Assembly (NCBI RefSeq): GCF_000717335.1
Contig: NZ_JNYZ01000016.1
Span: 113,565-177,564, forward strand
From: Amycolatopsis jejuensis
GTDB lineage: Bacteria; Actinomycetota; Actinomycetes; Mycobacteriales; Pseudonocardiaceae
Direction: 5' to 3'
Length of the DNA: 64,000 bases
Positions 61,739-64,000 of this stretch are shown here, one piece after another. How positions within the stretch are numbered: position 1 is the stretch's first letter; each line of letters opens with the position of its first letter. The position numbers and the translations under genes are program-made. Under the pieces are notes generated by a model that did not search any database, was not told the origin of the DNA, and was given only the letters and a program-made list of their open reading frames with translations.

Positions 61739-61810
61739 TGGGGTATGGTGTAATTGGCAGCACGACTGGTTCTGGTCCAGTTAGTCTAGGTTCGAGTCCT
61801 GGTACCCCAG
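61739..61810 (+). tRNA. tRNA-Gln (anticodon CTG)
   Basis: A cloverleaf of 72 nt without encoded CCA. The acceptor stem pairs TGGGGTA with TACCCCA; the anticodon stem ACTGG/CCAGT encloses TTCTGGT, giving anticodon CTG. The T-loop is GGTTCGAGTCC. Discriminator G fits glutamine. With gatCAB in this window it is probably charged with glutamate and then amidated. Confidence 0.95.
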
Positions 61811-61900
61811 CTGCGCAGTGAGACCCACTTCGGGAGCGGGAAATCGGCTCTGGTAAGTTCTCTCTCGCAAGAAACGCCCCGGAAACGGGGAAGTCCCTAA

Positions 61901-61973
61901 GCCCCCGTCGTCTAGCGGCCTAGGACGCCGGCCTCTCACGCCGGTAGCGTGGGTTCGAATCCCATCGGGGGTA
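61901..61973 (+). tRNA. tRNA-Glu (anticodon CTC)
   Basis: A cloverleaf of 73 nt without CCA. The acceptor stem pairs GCCCCCG with CGGGGGT (one G-U pair); CCGGC/GCCGG encloses CTCTCAC, anticodon CTC. It lies 90 bp after tRNA-Gln, the same tRNA pair and order as in mycobacteria. Confidence 0.95.
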
Positions 61974-61978
61974 CTTAC

Positions 61979-62013
61979 AGCCCGGTTGATCTTGGTGATC
62001 AGCCGGGCTTTGT
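61979..62013 (+). terminator. Terminator of the tRNA unit
   Basis: AGCCCGGTTGATC (61979-61991) pairs with GATC plus AGCCGGGCT (61997-62009), 12 of 13 matched, 5-nt loop, then TTGT. Confidence 0.85.
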
Positions 62014-63361
62014 CGTGCGTGCGGTCGAGTGGGGCTGATTACGGTGGGTGATCGGCGGCTTGGGGGTTGTGGGGCGGTGTAGCCCGGGGGCGCGGGTGGT
62101 TTGGTGCTCGGGTGCGCGGTGGTGGGCGGCTTGGGGTCGGGGCGCGCGGTGGTGGGCGGCTTGGGGCCGGATGGGTTTGCCGTCGGGCTGGGTGCCGGTG
62201 ATGGGTGGGCCGGGGTTGCGCGGTCGGGCGTAGGTCTGTGGTCGGGGCCGTTCGGTCGGAGTGTGGGTCGGTGGCTGGGGTTGCGCGGTCGGGTGTGGGG
62301 TCGGTTGCTGGGCTGCCTCGCCGGCGGTACGCGGCTGGGTTGGTCGGCGGGTGGCTGGAGGTCGCCGGGCTGCGCGGGCGGTCGCTGATTGGGATTGCTT
62401 GGTTGTGGCGACGGCGACGGTTGGGGTCGTCTGATTGCGTTTGGTCGTTGGGCGTGGGACGTCGCTTGGGCGGTCGTCTGCAGGAGGTCGCTTGGACCGT
62501 CGGCGGCAGGAGGTCGCTTGGACGGTCGGCGCTAGGCGGCAGGAGTTCGCTTGGCTGGGCGGTGGCGAGGGGCGTCGCGCGTGGTGGTGACGTGCCGTCT
62601 GGACGAGGGGGTCGGGTGGGTGTCTCGGTGGTGCCGAAGGTGACTGTCGTCGATTGGCCTTGGTTTTCGTTGATATGCGGGTGGAGTTCGGCTTCGTGGG
62701 GGCGAAGGTATCGGCCTCGGTGGGTAGTTGTCAGGTGGCGGGCCCGGGTTGTGCGCTGATCAGGGCTTGGGACGTTCCCGTGCCTGAGGTGGGGCTGTAG
62801 CCGGGTCTCTGACTGTTTCCAGTTGTGACGCAGGGCGTTGGTCGAGGCGAACGGTCTGCGGAGGCGCGGGAGCAATCTGGTGAAGGGGTTGTAAGACGGG
62901 CGGGATGGGGCCGGTGGGGGGTGCTGATCGGGTTGATGGTGCGGGCGTTGCTGGATCCCGAGTGGGCGTCGGCGGGGGTGGAGGTGCGGGCTGGGATCGG
63001 GGAGTTGGCGGTCGAGTTGTGAGGGGGACGTGCCTTGGAGAGTGCGGGGTGGGGCGTTGGTGGTCGGGCGGTTTGCGAGTGGGTGCGGCGAGGTTGGGAG
63101 TGGGAAGGGTGTAGACGGAGTGGTGCATGAGGGGGGTGAGGCTTGGGTGTGGAAGGGCGGGTAGGCGGAGCGGACCACGGAGTAGAGGGGTGGGGAATGG
63201 GCGGTGCGTTGACAAGGTCGTGGCAGCACACCCGGGACGCGTTGGGGTGACGAGAAACAGCGTTCTCGAGTGGGTGCGCGTCGGGTCGTGGGGTGGGGGA
63301 GAGCGTTGGGTGGATCTGTTGTGGGGCAAGGGTTTCGTGGGGACGACCTGCTGGAGTGCGG
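62014..63361. other. Long G/T-rich gap without genes
   Basis: About 1.35 kb. It holds a 32-33-bp duplication around GCGCGGTGGTGGGCGGCTTG (about 62112 and 62145), repeated GCGCGGTCGGG words, and a 26-bp repeat with CAGGAGGTCGCTTGGA near 62480 and 62506. Open frames are low-complexity Gly/Trp/Val chains. It lies between the tRNA terminator and the end of the MarR gene. Confidence 0.65.
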
Positions 63362-63862
63362 TCAGGCCCAGACTGCGGTGGCGGGGGTTCCTGCTGGGGG
63401 TTCGCCTCCTGCTTCGGCGAAGGCGGTGAGGACGGCTACCAGGCCGTGGCGGGCGGTCTGGGGCATTTTTTCCACTATGGTGGCGATTTCGTGACGTCGG
63501 CGGTTGGTGACGAGGCGGACGATCCGGGCGCCTTCGGGGGTGAGTTCGACGACGACCTCGCGCCGGGACGATGGGTTGCCCTGTCGTGCGACTGTGTTCA
63601 CGGCGACCAGGCGGTCGATCATCCGGCTGGCGGTCGACGGGGTTACGCCCAGGAGTTCGGCGAGGGTGGCCTGTTTGAGCGGGCCGCGGGAGTGCAGGAT
63701 CACGAGCAGCCGGAACTGCGGCACGGTGATGAGGTCGCCGGCGGCTGCGATCGACCGGGCCGATACGGCGACCAGTAGCCGGGACGCGGTGAGCACGGCT
63801 TCGGTGACGGCGTCGACGTCGTCGGGGACGTCGGCGCGTGCGGGGGTCGGCACGCGGGTCAT
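63362..63862 (-). CDS. MarR-family transcriptional regulator
   Basis: A 166-residue winged-helix regulator. The recognition region is LAELLGVTPSTASRMIDRLV (about residues 68-87), and the wing is ARQGNPSSRREVVVELTPEG. It binds palindromic DNA and is usually released by small aromatic ligands. Its target is unknown; the 26-bp dyad at 59853 is one candidate. CACACT (63875-63870) ends 7 nt before ATG 63862. Confidence 0.9.
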   Translation of the reverse strand: MTRVPTPARADVPDDVDAVTEAVLTASRLLVAVSARSIAAAGDLITVPQFRLLVILHSRGPLKQATLAELLGVTPSTASRMIDRLVAVNTVARQGNPSSRREVVVELTPEGARIVRLVTNRRRHEIATIVEKMPQTARHGLVAVLTAFAEAGGEPPAGTPATAVWA

Positions 63863-64000
63863 GGGGATCAGTGTGCCGTATGGGCCGGAAGATCGGTGCG
63901 CGTCTACGGGAGTGCTGGGGCGAATCGGGTGAACCGGGCGGGGTGGGTGGATATCGGTTTGCCGGGCGGGTTTCCGGGGGCGGATCGGAGTGGCGGGGAG

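Noticed and set aside
61700..62014. tRNA genes as an integration (att) site
   Set aside because: No integrase and no repeat of a tRNA 3' end was seen in the flanking sequence.
62825..63429. Several 65-160-residue frames in the gap before the MarR gene
   Set aside because: They overlap on both strands, are Gly/Arg/Val-rich and have no recognisable domain.

Overview
This is a GC-rich actinobacterial chromosome segment, most likely from a Pseudonocardiaceae member such as Amycolatopsis (inferred from gene content, composition and promoter style; no search was run). The conserved genes follow, with the same neighbours, the block known in Mycobacterium tuberculosis from about Rv3031 to Rv2992c: GH57 enzyme, methyltransferase, etfBA, two acyltransferases, cysteine desulfurase, mnmA, MetE-like protein, ligA, ACT protein, gatCAB, LppZ-like lipoprotein, DoxX protein, Cfp6-like protein, ilvBNC, serA, leuB, FAH-fold hydrolase, tRNA-Gln and tRNA-Glu. 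Lineage-specific genes are inserted between these anchors.

Layout. 1-5.6 kb: GH57/methyltransferase operon, small membrane protein, DegV protein, etfBA. 5.8-12.9 kb: an OlsB/OlsA-like acyltransferase pair, a quinone-oxidoreductase-like protein, an MFS pump behind a MerR-type operator, and sulfur mobilisation (cysteine desulfurase, mnmA). 12.9-17.9 kb: DUF222 protein with a damaged HNH motif, GNAT, metallo-beta-lactamase-fold protein, LURP-one/scramblase-like protein, MetE-like protein. 17.9-27.1 kb: ligA, GNAT, PASTA lipoprotein, ACT protein, gatCAB and a membrane protein. 27.8-39.9 kb: LppZ-like lipoprotein, dehydrogenase, DoxX, ilvD, Cfp6-like protein, attenuator-controlled ilvBNC, DUF397 protein and a HEAT/MerR-HEAT pair. 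40.7-43.0 kb: SnoaL-like and ankyrin proteins. 44.4-50.9 kb: serA, a secreted subtilase, leuB. 50.9-56.6 kb: cobalamin riboswitch with btuCDF-type importer, then attenuator-controlled cimA. 57.2-64 kb: FAH-fold hydrolase, FAD monooxygenase, HAD hydrolase, two tRNAs, MarR regulator.

Branched-chain amino acid synthesis dominates the right half: ilvD, ilvBNC, leuB and cimA. Two of these units are preceded by short leader peptides with Ile-Val-Leu or Ile-Ile-Ile codons followed by hairpins and U-tracts, so ilvBNC and cimA are probably controlled by transcription attenuation. About twenty genes have a TANNNT-like -10 box ending 6-9 nt before the start codon, as expected for leaderless transcripts.

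The most unusual signal is a dispersed palindrome of about 19 bp, GTYGCC-N7-GGCRAC (for example GTTGCCGCTCAGTGGCGAC). About 25 copies sit in the gene-poor gaps, often beside or across stop codons. The same palindrome forms in-frame tandem arrays that lengthen two proteins: the Cfp6-like PH-domain protein (11 copies at 33-bp spacing) and the region before the BtuC-type permease. The gaps also carry unrelated minisatellites with 31-, 32-, 39-, 40- and 44-bp periods.
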